Virus record (IMG/VR): IMGVR_UViG_3300027834_000031
Span: 1 to 21,638 of that record
Source: a virus
Reading direction: 5' to 3' (one strand)
Length of the DNA: 21,638 nt
Part shown: positions 8,201 to 16,237 of the stretch, one piece after another
Layout: each line of letters starts with the position of its first letter
Numbering within the stretch: position 1 is the stretch's first letter
Position numbers and translations under genes: made by a program
Notes under the pieces: model-generated
What the model was told of the DNA's origin: nothing
The model's input: the letters and a program-made list of their open reading frames with translations, nothing else
The model's database searches: none

Positions 8201-11200
8201 GGCCCTTAAAGACGTTAATCGCGCGGCTTTCACCGTCGATGGTTTCATCATCTTCATTCTCAATTTGGCATACCGCGTCCATGAAGCCGTCAGCGCCGGA
8301 CGTACCCACAAACAGATCGTTAACGCGATCGTGGCCCACCGCCAACGCCATCATGGAGTACATTTCAAGCGGGCTATTGGTGATAGGTGTTGCGGTCAGG
8401 GTGATAACGCCATCGCCACGGCTTCCACTGCCACCTCGAATGGCCCACGCCTTAGCCTGCGCATCTAGCCCACGAATCGATGCGGGGGAAAGAGACAAAT
8501 ACTTGCCGCCCGTGAAGTCCACGGTAGTCGCAGAGTTCTTGTAAGCGTGCGCCTCATCAATAACCAGGGAGTCGACGCCCATGTCTTCCAGGTACGGCGC
8601 AGCACCGCTCTTCTTGCCCAGCACATCGACAATGGTGGCTGCCTTGCCTTTGGCGCGCTCATCAGCTTTGCGGTCTTCGCTTTCGGCAAAGGAGCTATCC
8701 GCACTGCGCATGTATTGTTCGTAGCGCTTGATCGTCTCGCCACGCAAGCGGATACGCTGAAACGCTTCCATGGTCATGAATATCTTGCGGTGCCGGTTCT
8801 CCATTATGCGGCTTAGGTCTTCATCGTAGGCCGCTGAGTCTACCTGCCCATCGCGAAGCCCCACGTAGAGGCAGTCATCAATGCTGGCATAGGCCTTGGC
8901 GCTCTCCTTTTGCCAGTTGGATAGCACCGAATTGGGCACTACAAAAAAGGTTTTCTTTTTTACGCCGATCGACTGCGCGTACTGGGTGACTGCCAGTGAC
9001 GTAAAAGTCTTACCTAAACCAACATCGAACCCGTTAATGCCGGAGAAGTCCCGCGCGCGTGAACGTACGTAGGCATTTTGATAGCCGTGCAGCTCAAGCT
9101 CTGGATTCATACCCGGAATCGATAAGGGGCTTTCGTCCTCTGGCTGTGCAAAGCGAAGCTTTTTAGGGTCGTTTGCTTGGCTTTCAAGCCGCGATACGAC
9201 GCCGCTGTTACCGCGCGCCCAGCCGTTAAACTGCTCATTGGCCTTATTGACCATAGCGCGCAGCTCGCGAATGCCTTCAGCGTCACCCATGTCCAGCTTG
9301 GTGCCGCCCAGCGTGATAGTGCCGTTCTTGAGGTAGGCGCTAACGCGACGAATCAGCTTTTCACGGTCGGTTAACTGGCTGCCTGGGATATCGAACTCAA
9401 CGCGCGGTTCACTGGTCTTCTCGTCAAAGGTGACGACGGCTCCAGGATGCACGAAACGGCGAAGGAACTCGGCCTTCTCCTCCATCGTGACGTAAGGACT
9501 AAAGAGGTTGAATGTGATGCGCGACACGTCAACGCGGTCAATACGCTCGCTGGCGGCTGCTTTTTGTCGCTGAAGCTTGGCGCGAAGAGCATCATTGGGC
9601 GCTGACGCCATCTCTGCATCAATGCGCTTAACAAAGTCGCCATAGCTGCCAATGTAGTAGTCATCGGCACGGCATATCTGACTGCCATCGGCAGACACGC
9701 ACCAGTCGTCCGACTCAAACGGGCTAAAGCTATCGCCTAGCACTGTTCGGGCTTGCTCCAAGCTGACCCAGCTAGACTGATTCTCATATAACAGGCCTTC
9801 AAAGCCATGCTCGGCGCTCACTTGGGCAACCGGCGCATCTTGCACATCACCACGCCATAGCGCGCTGTAACCGCCCTTGCGACCATAGTGAGTCGTTAGC
9901 TCGCCAAGCCCGCGACGTAGATCCCCATCCACACCCTTGATGCGCTTAGCGGCAGCTGCGTGTCGCTGCATTGCTTCAGAAAGCTTGGCATAACCACTTA
10001 GGAAGTCGGTACCGCTGCCCCTGCCGTTCTCATCTAAAACCTGCGTAACGGCAAGCCCCACCAGCCCAGGCGCCCACGCACGCTCGCGCGTATCGCTATC
10101 AGGCAGCTTGTCTAAGGCGGAAAGCGCAGAGGCTAGCCAACCGGGCATGTCCAGCGCTTGCGAGCTGTCACGCATGTACTGGCGAAGCGTAACGGCATCG
10201 TCATAGCTCATACTGGCATCAAAGGCTGCATAGGCGTCTTTGAAGCGAGATAGAAGCGCCTGCCCTTCGGTGTCGTTACCACTGGCAGCAAGCGCCTGCC
10301 ATTCGCCACCGGTAAGCACTAACGTCTGTCCCGCCTGGGTGATCGTATCCCCTTCGCGGTAAACGATCGGCTGTGTCTCTGACGCCTCCAATAGCGCCCA
10401 GTCGACCCGGCTGCCGGGTAGGCGGCGAATCATCTTAGCCACCTCGGGAATGCTTGCCGGGTTCTTTACGCGGTCTACATCACGGAACTTCTCGGGATCC
10501 TTGGGCACGAACTCACCCAGAATGAAGCGCTTCCCTTCGCCCTTGAAATACTGCCCCTCAACAAAGTCGCTCCACATGACGTTGGCGGAGGAAAGCGTGT
10601 CTGGCGATTGCTCCTGCAGTTCGGCTATCTTCTCGGCAGCCTCACGGCCGTATTTGCGGAAAAAGATAATGTCGGTGATCGTGTCGGCATCAGCAGCACC
10701 AAAGACGCTATTGGGAAGTCTGAAGGCGCCTAGAAACTCCCCTTTGATGCTTGCCCGCTGTCGCAACTTAACCTCAGCCCCACCTCTCCCCGACACGCAG
10801 CGCGGCGGCACCAGGAAGGCTGCTAAGCCGCCTGGCTTCAGCTTATCCAGCGACCTCAGGATAAAGTAGGCTTCCAGGGTCTCTTTCTGATACTTGGGAT
10901 CTAGGTTCTGATTGCCACCGCGATCAGCAACGGTGCCAAACGGTACGTTGGTAACGACAGCATCATAGCTTTCGTCTGGCGTCGCGGCGGCCACCGCCTC
11001 AAAGGCGCCAATGGTTGTCGTGTAGCCGGGGCCTGAATTGACCAGGTCGTTAATGCTGCCAGACGTTTCATCGAGCTCCACCGCATCAACGGCCGCATTG
11101 CGTGGCGCGGCCGCACCAAAGACACCGGTACCGCTAGCAGGATCCAGCACTTTGCCGCCGCTAAAGCCCATTGTGCCCAAGGCGTCCCAGATACCCTCAG

Positions 11201-11699
11201 CGATCGGCGTGGGGGTGTAATACTCGTAGGCAGAACCTTTCTTGCCATCCGCGCCCACCAGCGCGCCACCGTTACCCGAATAGCCAGCCAGCACGGCCCG
11301 GTCGTCGTCGGTCAGCTCATCACGCGAGAGCTCGCCAGACTGCACCCTGCTAAGCAGCTCAATAGCGGCGTCGTTGGCTTTTTGGCGCTGTCCTTTGGTG
11401 CGCTTCTCATCATGACTATAAAGCCCGACCGTGGCCCGACGCGGCGCCTCGACAGGCTCGGGCGCATCGCGCCCATGCTTCATTGCCTTAGCAGGGTCAG
11501 CAGCCAATGAGGTGGCCTTTAGCTCTGCGCGCACTTCGTTGGCCCGCTTAACCAGCTTCAGCCTTTCGGCCATGCCAGAGAAACCTTTTGGCAGTGCAAT
11601 CAGGTCTTTTCTGACCCGGCCAAGCTCGGAGACCAGTCGCAGCCTTGCCATCATCGCGTGAGCGCCGCCACCGGAAGAGGCATCGTCAAAAATCTTCAT
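5262..11699 (-). CDS. darB-like: DarB-like anti-restriction polyvalent protein: N6-methylase-like domain plus SNF2-type helicase (2145 aa)
   Basis: Residues ~180-350 look like an adenine-N6 DNA methyltransferase: SAM-binding motif I KVLDPASGTGVFG (~183-195) and catalytic motif IV in the form NVPFG (~251-255). A superfamily-2/SNF2 helicase follows: Walker A DVGLGKT (~892-898), DEAH box VIDEAHAYKN (Asp ~1048), motif III TATP (~1102) and motif VI RNGRGVRQGN (~1503-1512). Residues ~1540-1700 are charged and coiled-coil-like; the C-terminal ~450 residues I do not recognise. The same methylase-helicase order and size are known from phage P1 DarB (about 2250 aa), a virion protein that protects incoming DNA from type I restriction in cis. 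The same job here is inference. The ATG at 11699 has a perfect AAGGAG six bases upstream. It is second in an operon after the DarA-like gene, 14 bp away. Confidence 0.8.
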   Translation of the reverse strand: MKIFDDASSGGGAHAMMARLRLVSELGRVRKDLIALPKGFSGMAERLKLVKRANEVRAELKATSLAADPAKAMKHGRDAPEPVEAPRRATVGLYSHDEKRTKGQRQKANDAAIELLSRVQSGELSRDELTDDDRAVLAGYSGNGGALVGADGKKGSAYEYYTPTPIAEGIWDALGTMGFSGGKVLDPASGTGVFGAAAPRNAAVDAVELDETSGSINDLVNSGPGYTTTIGAFEAVAAATPDESYDAVVTNVPFGTVADRGGNQNLDPKYQKETLEAYFILRSLDKLKPGGLAAFLVPPRCVSGRGGAEVKLRQRASIKGEFLGAFRLPNSVFGAADADTITDIIFFRKYGREAAEKIAELQEQSPDTLSSANVMWSDFVEGQYFKGEGKRFILGEFVPKDPEKFRDVDRVKNPASIPEVAKMIRRLPGSRVDWALLEASETQPIVYREGDTITQAGQTLVLTGGEWQALAASGNDTEGQALLSRFKDAYAAFDASMSYDDAVTLRQYMRDSSQALDMPGWLASALSALDKLPDSDTRERAWAPGLVGLAVTQVLDENGRGSGTDFLSGYAKLSEAMQRHAAAAKRIKGVDGDLRRGLGELTTHYGRKGGYSALWRGDVQDAPVAQVSAEHGFEGLLYENQSSWVSLEQARTVLGDSFSPFESDDWCVSADGSQICRADDYYIGSYGDFVKRIDAEMASAPNDALRAKLQRQKAAASERIDRVDVSRITFNLFSPYVTMEEKAEFLRRFVHPGAVVTFDEKTSEPRVEFDIPGSQLTDREKLIRRVSAYLKNGTITLGGTKLDMGDAEGIRELRAMVNKANEQFNGWARGNSGVVSRLESQANDPKKLRFAQPEDESPLSIPGMNPELELHGYQNAYVRSRARDFSGINGFDVGLGKTFTSLAVTQYAQSIGVKKKTFFVVPNSVLSNWQKESAKAYASIDDCLYVGLRDGQVDSAAYDEDLSRIMENRHRKIFMTMEAFQRIRLRGETIKRYEQYMRSADSSFAESEDRKADERAKGKAATIVDVLGKKSGAAPYLEDMGVDSLVIDEAHAYKNSATTVDFTGGKYLSLSPASIRGLDAQAKAWAIRGGSGSRGDGVITLTATPITNSPLEMYSMMALAVGHDRVNDLFVGTSGADGFMDAVCQIENEDDETIDGESRAINVFKGLNNVEMLRGALRQVATIKNANDVGGQIKVPSAPERASTIQLPQETIVRLEEYKEAYRYAADALAERGQNRGDAASYERVAGKFGESMELIGHPFNLINKMTMLIADPDLDARVSRYLIGEGQMEEAQALVDTWNAKPPTEQRTRPGPNATAEEAVSVKTIRDVSREVVGRQYKMPVKAWIENGAIVLDTVNSSTQDRFEAMADKAKVEVDVSIPPKLAAMIENVQTEAATPRGVDSEGNRIPFAKQLIFCDLLGMHNKIRRLLSRRAGVPSSAIAIVTGQRNNSPEEIMEVQDGFNAPGESNQYRAIIANEKAEVGINLQKGTQAIHHLTIGWTPDSLTQRNGRGVRQGNKTDQVTVYHYDADGTFDTAKRSLVNSKADWIGEMMKPDGGDSLAISGGMSREQMEALIDAVGDGDAVTRVQEAIAAKDAERRATSNRERQRINLDTITKQNQFLTENERASDWVARTMGQFMNAMGQSEKVRSRLSKPKMSESARAKNESILAELEVKERGLQRQIEEAATFYKASYDYQSRSTTRMEGEPPIDVRAVVTAFLDRAKRGENRAPDLIDALRGGRLGYGHVEIEVNETAELVNEWHAEIDMASQMRSQAVKSYAKQAGLAGGMPKGVADAFANGEGVMVADTPVIAECFIVTSGNYYVVSKESLSSYRPSAIGYVGGDIDTAPLHALVPMGEVAYPGSAKHDECLFAAAKIEDTEERNGKTVSLYSDACPAVATQRETDISASYPVYHYSLPSPHFPLPIRPSEAEDSPLLARIYDEQKAVITRWEDMHFVVNNSVEVVREKPPRVEALRDYAIAHSLKLSLSDVAGQTYPIKALIHESIDDEQFDRALVGDTGEEIGNSVERYMESTVPWFDFDGEAHSYLPFHLQRKAMMAVAAKAIDDPAEAPEAEPEPASGEDPDEMVLIEGDTRAWKDRIKEYGTRYGSYRRWVRKDLAWRVRRQAWSALTSDHPRAAQELNLRG

Positions 11700-11705
11700 T
11701 CCCTA

Positions 11706-11711
11706 CTCCTT
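11706..11711 (-). promoter_or_regulatory. Shine-Dalgarno site of the DarB-like gene
   Basis: AAGGAG, six bases before the ATG at 11699, inside the 14-bp gap after the stop of the DarA-like gene. It is much stronger than the SD of the gene in front and supports the chosen start. Confidence 0.8.
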
Positions 11712-11713
11712 GG

Positions 11714-14700
11714 TTAAAGTTCTTCAGTGGCGCTCAGCATGGCCCGCTCGTAAGCGGCCCCCGCTTGCTCAATCATCTCTTCCGTTTCGGCGTCTCCGGC
11801 CTGGCGTTCCATAATCGCCAGTATCTGGTCGGCAAGGTCAGGGGAGTGAATGTCGGGTACGGTGCCGTCAATGACGGACTGCAAGAACTCTCTGTCTTGG
11901 CGGCGCATGGTTTCCTCTTGGCTTTCGGGCGCTTCAGGCGCGTCATTAGTCGCGGCACTCTGCGCGGCATCAGGATCATTCCCGATCGCCTCAGGGCCCA
12001 CGGGTGCTCTCTTGTCGAACAGCGGGCTAAAGCGCTCCCAGTCATCGACCGACTTCCACACGGCATTGCGGTTGGTGATAGCGGGCTTGTCCCACGGCTT
12101 TTTCATTTGCTCGTTCAGCCATGCCAGCAGGACGCCACCTAACACAGGGTCACGCTTGGCGCGGGTTTTGATCTTGTTGGTGATTGAGCTGACAAACAGC
12201 GAGCGCTCCATGCCCGGCATCGTCCCGGCATCGATCCCCTTGATGGTGCCTAGCGAGTTTGTAAAGTCGCGGGTAGTGCTTAGGAATTCATCGCTTTCAA
12301 TGAGGCTGCGCGCAGCCTCAAGGGCGTCACCTTGCTCGACAGGCTCCCCCTCTCCTGCTGGCTCTTCGCTATCCGTGGTGGGCTCGGGCTCTTCACTGGC
12401 GGTAGCAGGCACGCCAGCGCTTGCGGTTGGCAACCAGGCGTTCAACTCGTCAACGGTCATTTCCTGCACGCTGCCCATGTTCCAGCCAGCGGGATAGTTA
12501 GAGAGATAGCCTTGCTCAGCGGACTCCTTTGACTCAAAGCCCAGCATTACCTTGTGCTCGTCAAATTCGCCGTCCTTGCCGACTTGGTTAATAACGAATA
12601 CGCGCTCGCTTTCCAAATCGGGGCCAATGAACACGTCGACTTCATCACCATCGGCGCCCTTGGTGCCCTTGATGTAGCCATAGTCATGAGCGATCGACAC
12701 CGACCACTGCTCACCCTCTTGTGTAGTGCTAGAGCGTTCGCTGCCTTTAGGGTTTTCAATGGCAATATCCAGCCCTAAGAGGGAAATATCGCCTTTGGCA
12801 TACTCGCCGGATTCCTTTTCTTCGTCGGTAGGCTCGGTATCGGTGGATTGCCGCGCTTGCTCAATCTCCTCTTCGGTAGGCGCTGGCGGCTCGGAGGAGG
12901 CGCCAAACATATCTAGCGACTCAATGGCGTAGCTGCCTTCGCCGTACTCCTTATCCAGCTCCAGATTGGCCGCTGCGATAATCTGCTCAAGCGTGGCTTT
13001 CTGGCTCTCGCCAAACATATCGACGGTCTGCCCGCGCTCGGCCTCTTTGCGCACGAACTCGGCCATTGCGCGGAAAGCGACGCCTAAGCGCTTACCGCTG
13101 CGGTTGTTCTGATTGATAAACATCGCCATGGCAGCAGTTGCCGGCGGAATATCGCCGAACAGGCCAAGCTGACTAATCACCTCTTCCACACTGGCGCCGT
13201 TCGCCTTCGCCTGACGCACAAGGTTGGTGGCCTCAATGATGGCTTGAATGGCCTGCTCGTTTAGCGAGGTCTCAACGCTGTCCACGATCTGGCTAGTTAA
13301 GGCATCAGTGCCCGCCTGATCGGCGGCTTGCGCGCGGATGAATTCAGGTGCGCTGACGTTGAGTGCGCTGATAACGTTGGCCACCTCCGGCTTGCTGGCG
13401 TCCGCCGTTAGCTCCAGGAGGCGATCATCGTTGTAGGCTTTAGAAAAGATGGCTGCCTGTACGCGGGCAATGAGCGCCCCCGTAGGGTTTCCGTCAGTCG
13501 TCATGTACTGGGCAGCTTCAGTGTCACCCAGCGACTGTAGAAAGCCGTTGATGAAGTCACGATTGGCAGCTGATAGCAGGTTGCCATCGTCGGCAAGCTT
13601 GGAAATGAGCGCTTCATCCAAGCGATCGGCATCGGCCCGGGCCTTCTCGGTTCCGGTCATGCTCAATTTGTCGTCCTGGTTGGCCTCTACGGCAAACTCA
13701 CGGCGGTCAATCTGCGACGTACGCACGCGCACAAGCACCGGCGCCGTCATGGCCTTGATGCGTCCCGTATCGAGGTTGTAGTGGTGCGCCTCTTCCTCTA
13801 GCCACTCACGGTACTCGTCGGCGCTTCCGCTGCGATAGGCTTCCTGTATCGCCATTGTGCGACCGTTGCCCGACTCGACTACACGATCCGGCCCCACGAT
13901 GGGCGCTCCAGTGTCAGCACGGCGTGTGCGTCCAAGACTGTCGGGGTCAAGTTGCCTAGCCGTTTTCTTCACCCAGGCAATAGATGCGTCACGCCCACGA
14001 TCCCGTGGCTGCAATTCTTCCGGAAAGGCGGGGTTGGGGTCGCCATTAATGTCATGAGAAGCGATTAGCTCGCTCGCTTCTACGACGGTAAAGCCTGTCT
14101 GCACCTCAGTGCCTTTAGCGGTCTTAACAATGTTTTCCGCACCTTCGGGGGCAAGCTCGCCATCTTCATTGACCCCGATTAGCGTCTCGCTAGGCGTGAG
14201 CTCACCGGGCTCGGGCTCATCGGGTACGACTTCCGGCTCGGGGGGCTGCTCTTCGCTTACGGGGGTAACCTGGCTAAGTGGTTTAGGGTCGAAATACAGA
14301 TCCAGCTCAACGCCAGCGCCGGTTAGCTCGTCTACGCCAATGTAGCCAAGCTCGGGCTCGCCTGTTCCGGCATTCGCCAGCCCAAACGCTTGCTCGGTAC
14401 CGTTGCCCTTGGCATCTTTTTCAGTGATGTACCAATCGCCACCACCACGGAAGTAGTGCAGATAGGCAGTGGAATCATCGCCTTTACCATCTTGCTCGTA
14501 GGTTTCGGCCATGCCGTCGATGATGCTGGCCAGCACCTTGGCGCGGTCGATGTAGGCGGCGGACTCTTCGCCGTTGCGAATAACGTCCGCCATGGCGCGA
14601 TACTGCTGACGCGAAAGCCACGGACGCAGATCGTCTAAGAGGCTTAACCCCTCCTTGGCGGTTATCGGCTTGGGCGCGTTCAGGGCTGCATCTTCGGTTT

Positions 14701-15367
14701 CGATATTGGCTATTTCAATCTGCTTGGTCAGGCTGTCTAGCTCGGTCTCAAGCTCGCCAATCTCACCCTTTAGGCCGTCGATGTACTCAAGCCGCTCGGC
14801 ACGCTTTTGGTTCATGCGCGCGAACGTTTTAGAGTTCTTTTCAGCCAGCCCCATGATGCGGCGCGCTACCTGCCGGATGGGTACGTCGCTGCCACGCTCG
14901 GGTGCCACGACGATGGTGATATCTTTCTTATTCAGCAGCCATTTCCAGCTAATGAGCTCATCGCTGGGCTTGAGTGCCTTCGCAGTGCCTGCATCGGGGT
15001 TGTGGAACATGATGGTGACGGTTTGGCCGTCGCTTAGCTCAAAGATGGCCGCAACGTTAATCACGCCTTGCCGCTTAAAGGGGCTGGATACCTGCGAGGC
15101 CGCAACGCTGACGCTCTTTCCAGAGGCGTTCATGATGCGCTCAATGGTCGTAATCTTGCGGCTCAGCATGGACCCGGTCGACACCAGGGCGTCTAGCTCA
15201 TAAACGGCGTCAGCGTCTTCCAGGATGTCGTCTAGCGTCACGCTGTCAAAGATCAAGCCATCTTCAGAGTCGGAGCGGCGAATACGGTAAAGCAGTTGAT
15301 CCAGCGAGATGCCCAAAGGCACACCGCTTTGGTCGTTCCAAAGAACGGGAGGTGATGAAGCTGTCAT
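11714..15367 (-). CDS. DarA/DdrB-like polyvalent protein with pyrophosphatase-like domain (1217 aa)
   Basis: Several domains are strung on acidic, Pro/Glu-rich linkers. Residues ~10-195 match the 'defence against restriction A' N-terminal domain as I know it: IFELSDGQTVTIMFHNPD, ELISWKWLLNKKDITIVVAP and VARRIMGLAEKN. A coiled coil (KGEIGELETELDSLTKQIE) follows. Residues ~425-640 look like the DdrB-type ParB-superfamily domain, with RDRGRDASIAWV, GPDRVVESGNGRTMAIQEAY and FAVEANQDD. Residues ~855-968 resemble the inorganic-pyrophosphatase domain of phage polyvalent proteins: AHDYGYIKGTKGADGDEVD, VDVFIGPD and HKVMLGF. Residues ~1020-1100 (KTRAKRDPVLGGVLLAWLNEQ) are unassigned. In P1, related proteins are packaged and injected to block host restriction; that role here is inferred. 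I chose ATG 15367 because AGGGG lies seven bases upstream; ATG 15418 in the same frame has no SD and would add 17 residues. Confidence 0.75.
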   Translation of the reverse strand: MTASSPPVLWNDQSGVPLGISLDQLLYRIRRSDSEDGLIFDSVTLDDILEDADAVYELDALVSTGSMLSRKITTIERIMNASGKSVSVAASQVSSPFKRQGVINVAAIFELSDGQTVTIMFHNPDAGTAKALKPSDELISWKWLLNKKDITIVVAPERGSDVPIRQVARRIMGLAEKNSKTFARMNQKRAERLEYIDGLKGEIGELETELDSLTKQIEIANIETEDAALNAPKPITAKEGLSLLDDLRPWLSRQQYRAMADVIRNGEESAAYIDRAKVLASIIDGMAETYEQDGKGDDSTAYLHYFRGGGDWYITEKDAKGNGTEQAFGLANAGTGEPELGYIGVDELTGAGVELDLYFDPKPLSQVTPVSEEQPPEPEVVPDEPEPGELTPSETLIGVNEDGELAPEGAENIVKTAKGTEVQTGFTVVEASELIASHDINGDPNPAFPEELQPRDRGRDASIAWVKKTARQLDPDSLGRTRRADTGAPIVGPDRVVESGNGRTMAIQEAYRSGSADEYREWLEEEAHHYNLDTGRIKAMTAPVLVRVRTSQIDRREFAVEANQDDKLSMTGTEKARADADRLDEALISKLADDGNLLSAANRDFINGFLQSLGDTEAAQYMTTDGNPTGALIARVQAAIFSKAYNDDRLLELTADASKPEVANVISALNVSAPEFIRAQAADQAGTDALTSQIVDSVETSLNEQAIQAIIEATNLVRQAKANGASVEEVISQLGLFGDIPPATAAMAMFINQNNRSGKRLGVAFRAMAEFVRKEAERGQTVDMFGESQKATLEQIIAAANLELDKEYGEGSYAIESLDMFGASSEPPAPTEEEIEQARQSTDTEPTDEEKESGEYAKGDISLLGLDIAIENPKGSERSSTTQEGEQWSVSIAHDYGYIKGTKGADGDEVDVFIGPDLESERVFVINQVGKDGEFDEHKVMLGFESKESAEQGYLSNYPAGWNMGSVQEMTVDELNAWLPTASAGVPATASEEPEPTTDSEEPAGEGEPVEQGDALEAARSLIESDEFLSTTRDFTNSLGTIKGIDAGTMPGMERSLFVSSITNKIKTRAKRDPVLGGVLLAWLNEQMKKPWDKPAITNRNAVWKSVDDWERFSPLFDKRAPVGPEAIGNDPDAAQSAATNDAPEAPESQEETMRRQDREFLQSVIDGTVPDIHSPDLADQILAIMERQAGDAETEEMIEQAGAAYERAMLSATEEL

Positions 15368-15463
15368 CGCATAACCCCTATGGTTGGCAGGAAGGCGCGT
15401 TGCGCGCATAGGGGTCATGCTATGGGAGAGATAAGGCGTTAATGCGCCTGCTTTTCCTGGTGG
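15368..15463 (-). other. Non-coding leader between PAAR gene and DarA-like gene
   Basis: A 96-bp gap, one of only two sizeable ones in the window. Besides the inverted repeat it contains a short AGGCG-CATTAA-CGCCT stem-loop near 15433-15450 soon after the PAAR stop. No T-run follows it, so I do not call a terminator. I see no convincing -35/-10 pair. Confidence 0.5.
15370..15419 (-). promoter_or_regulatory. Inverted repeat covering the SD site of the DarA-like gene
   Basis: Left arm 15370-15382 (CATAACCCCTATG) and right arm 15407-15419 (CATAGGGGTCATG) are complementary at 12 of 13 positions, separated by 24 nt. In the minus-strand mRNA the downstream arm contains the AGGGG SD (15375-15379) for the ATG at 15367, and the upstream arm contains an alternative in-frame ATG at 15418. 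The loop holds a smaller GCGC-GTT-GCGC hairpin. It could be an RNA hairpin hiding the SD or a DNA operator; the sequence does not decide which. Confidence 0.6.
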
Positions 15464-15754
15464 TTACCCGCCTGCAAAGACATCGGGGGAGCCCGCCGCG
15501 ACAGCAGACCCACAGTCCACGGCATCGCCCACACGACCCAAGGGCTGCCCATTGACGTTAACGCTGCCTGAGCCGCTAGCAAGCGCGCCTGCATGGCAAA
15601 CCGGTGTTGGGTTGCAGTGCGTCTCCCAGCCATCGCCAACGCGGTGGGCTGGGATGCCATTAATCATGACATTGCCGCTACCACTGGTGCTGTTGCGCGG
15701 CGGAAAGCCACCGTGCCCTGTACAGCTATCCCCTAATCTAGTCACGGCGGGCAT
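15464..15754 (-). CDS. PAAR-domain spike-tip protein (96 aa)
   Basis: A small Gly-rich protein with the PAAR layout: MPAVTRLGDSCTGHGG, then SGSGNVMINGIPAHRVGDGW, HCNPTPVCHAG, SGSVNVNGQPLGRVGDAV and SPDVFAGG. The paired short beta repeats (VMINGIPAHRVGD and VNVNGQPLGRVGD) and the conserved His and Cys residues that bind a metal at the apex are typical. PAAR proteins form the sharp cone on the tip of the central spike of contractile tails and help pierce the outer membrane. The ATG at 15754 is chosen because AAGGAG lies eight bases upstream (15763-15768); it overlaps the end of the gene before it by 17 nt. Confidence 0.9.
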   Translation of the reverse strand: MPAVTRLGDSCTGHGGFPPRNSTSGSGNVMINGIPAHRVGDGWETHCNPTPVCHAGALASGSGSVNVNGQPLGRVGDAVDCGSAVAAGSPDVFAGG

Positions 15755-16232
15755 CGACTTCACTCCTTAGCCGGTCTTTTCCGGCTGTCCAGTCTTGGTG
15801 AATTTCAATAAGGTAAGAGTTATAGGCTTGGGTGCCATCGGCCAGGCTGGCTATTACGTCCAGTCGAAAGGCGCGCGTTTGCTCACGGCTGGGACGAAAA
15901 TCAACCAGCTCCTCAGCGCTCTCCGGAAGGCTCTCCCAGTCAGGCGCGCGAACAATCTGGCCATCCTGCAGGTAGTCGATAAATTCAATGGGGAAAAGCC
16001 CGGCTAGGCTTGGCGATCGAATAGTGAGCTCGCTTGGCCCGCCTTCGACAACCAGTACGTCCTGCTCAGGTGTAATGCTACCTTCATAGCCGGTCACCGC
16101 GATAGGTGCAGGCGCGCCCGTTAAAGGGTCGACGCCCTCCACCTGAACGCTAATCGCGGTAGAAACAGGCCCCGCCGTCTCGGGCAGGCTAAACAACACC
16201 TCTGGCGATGGTGACCATGTAGCGGTTGGCAT
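15738..16232 (-). CDS. Unrecognised baseplate-region protein (164 aa)
   Basis: No family recognised. The sequence is beta-rich and acidic, with Ig-like or fibre-like character: VLFSLPETAGPVSTAISVQVEGVD at the start (shown here only for its alternation of hydrophobic residues), VLVVEGGPSELTIRSPSL in the middle and FRLDVIASLADGTQAYNSYL near the end, closing with a charged tail. No signal peptide or membrane segment. It begins 5 nt after the stop of the coiled-coil gene, without a clear SD, and its end overlaps the PAAR gene. Position between spike and spike tip suggests a minor baseplate or spike-associated protein. Confidence 0.55.
   Translation of the reverse strand: MPTATWSPSPEVLFSLPETAGPVSTAISVQVEGVDPLTGAPAPIAVTGYEGSITPEQDVLVVEGGPSELTIRSPSLAGLFPIEFIDYLQDGQIVRAPDWESLPESAEELVDFRPSREQTRAFRLDVIASLADGTQAYNSYLIEIHQDWTAGKDRLRSEVDARRD
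15763..15768 (-). promoter_or_regulatory. Shine-Dalgarno site deciding the PAAR start
   Basis: AAGGAG with eight bases to the ATG at 15754. A GTG at 15763 in the same frame overlaps this SD and is therefore an unlikely start. Confidence 0.75.
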
Positions 16233-16237
16233 AAGGG

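Noticed and set aside
5262-11699. Reading the 2145-aa protein as a restriction enzyme (type I or type ISP methylase-helicase)
   Set aside because: Size, domain order, an adjacent DarA-like gene and phage structural neighbours favour DarB. I see no nuclease motif (PD-ExK) and no specificity subunit gene.
15368-15418. Longer DarA-like protein starting at ATG 15418
   Set aside because: No SD before it, and the added 17 residues are encoded by the inverted repeat. ATG 15367 has AGGGG at good spacing. It remains possible as a leader peptide.
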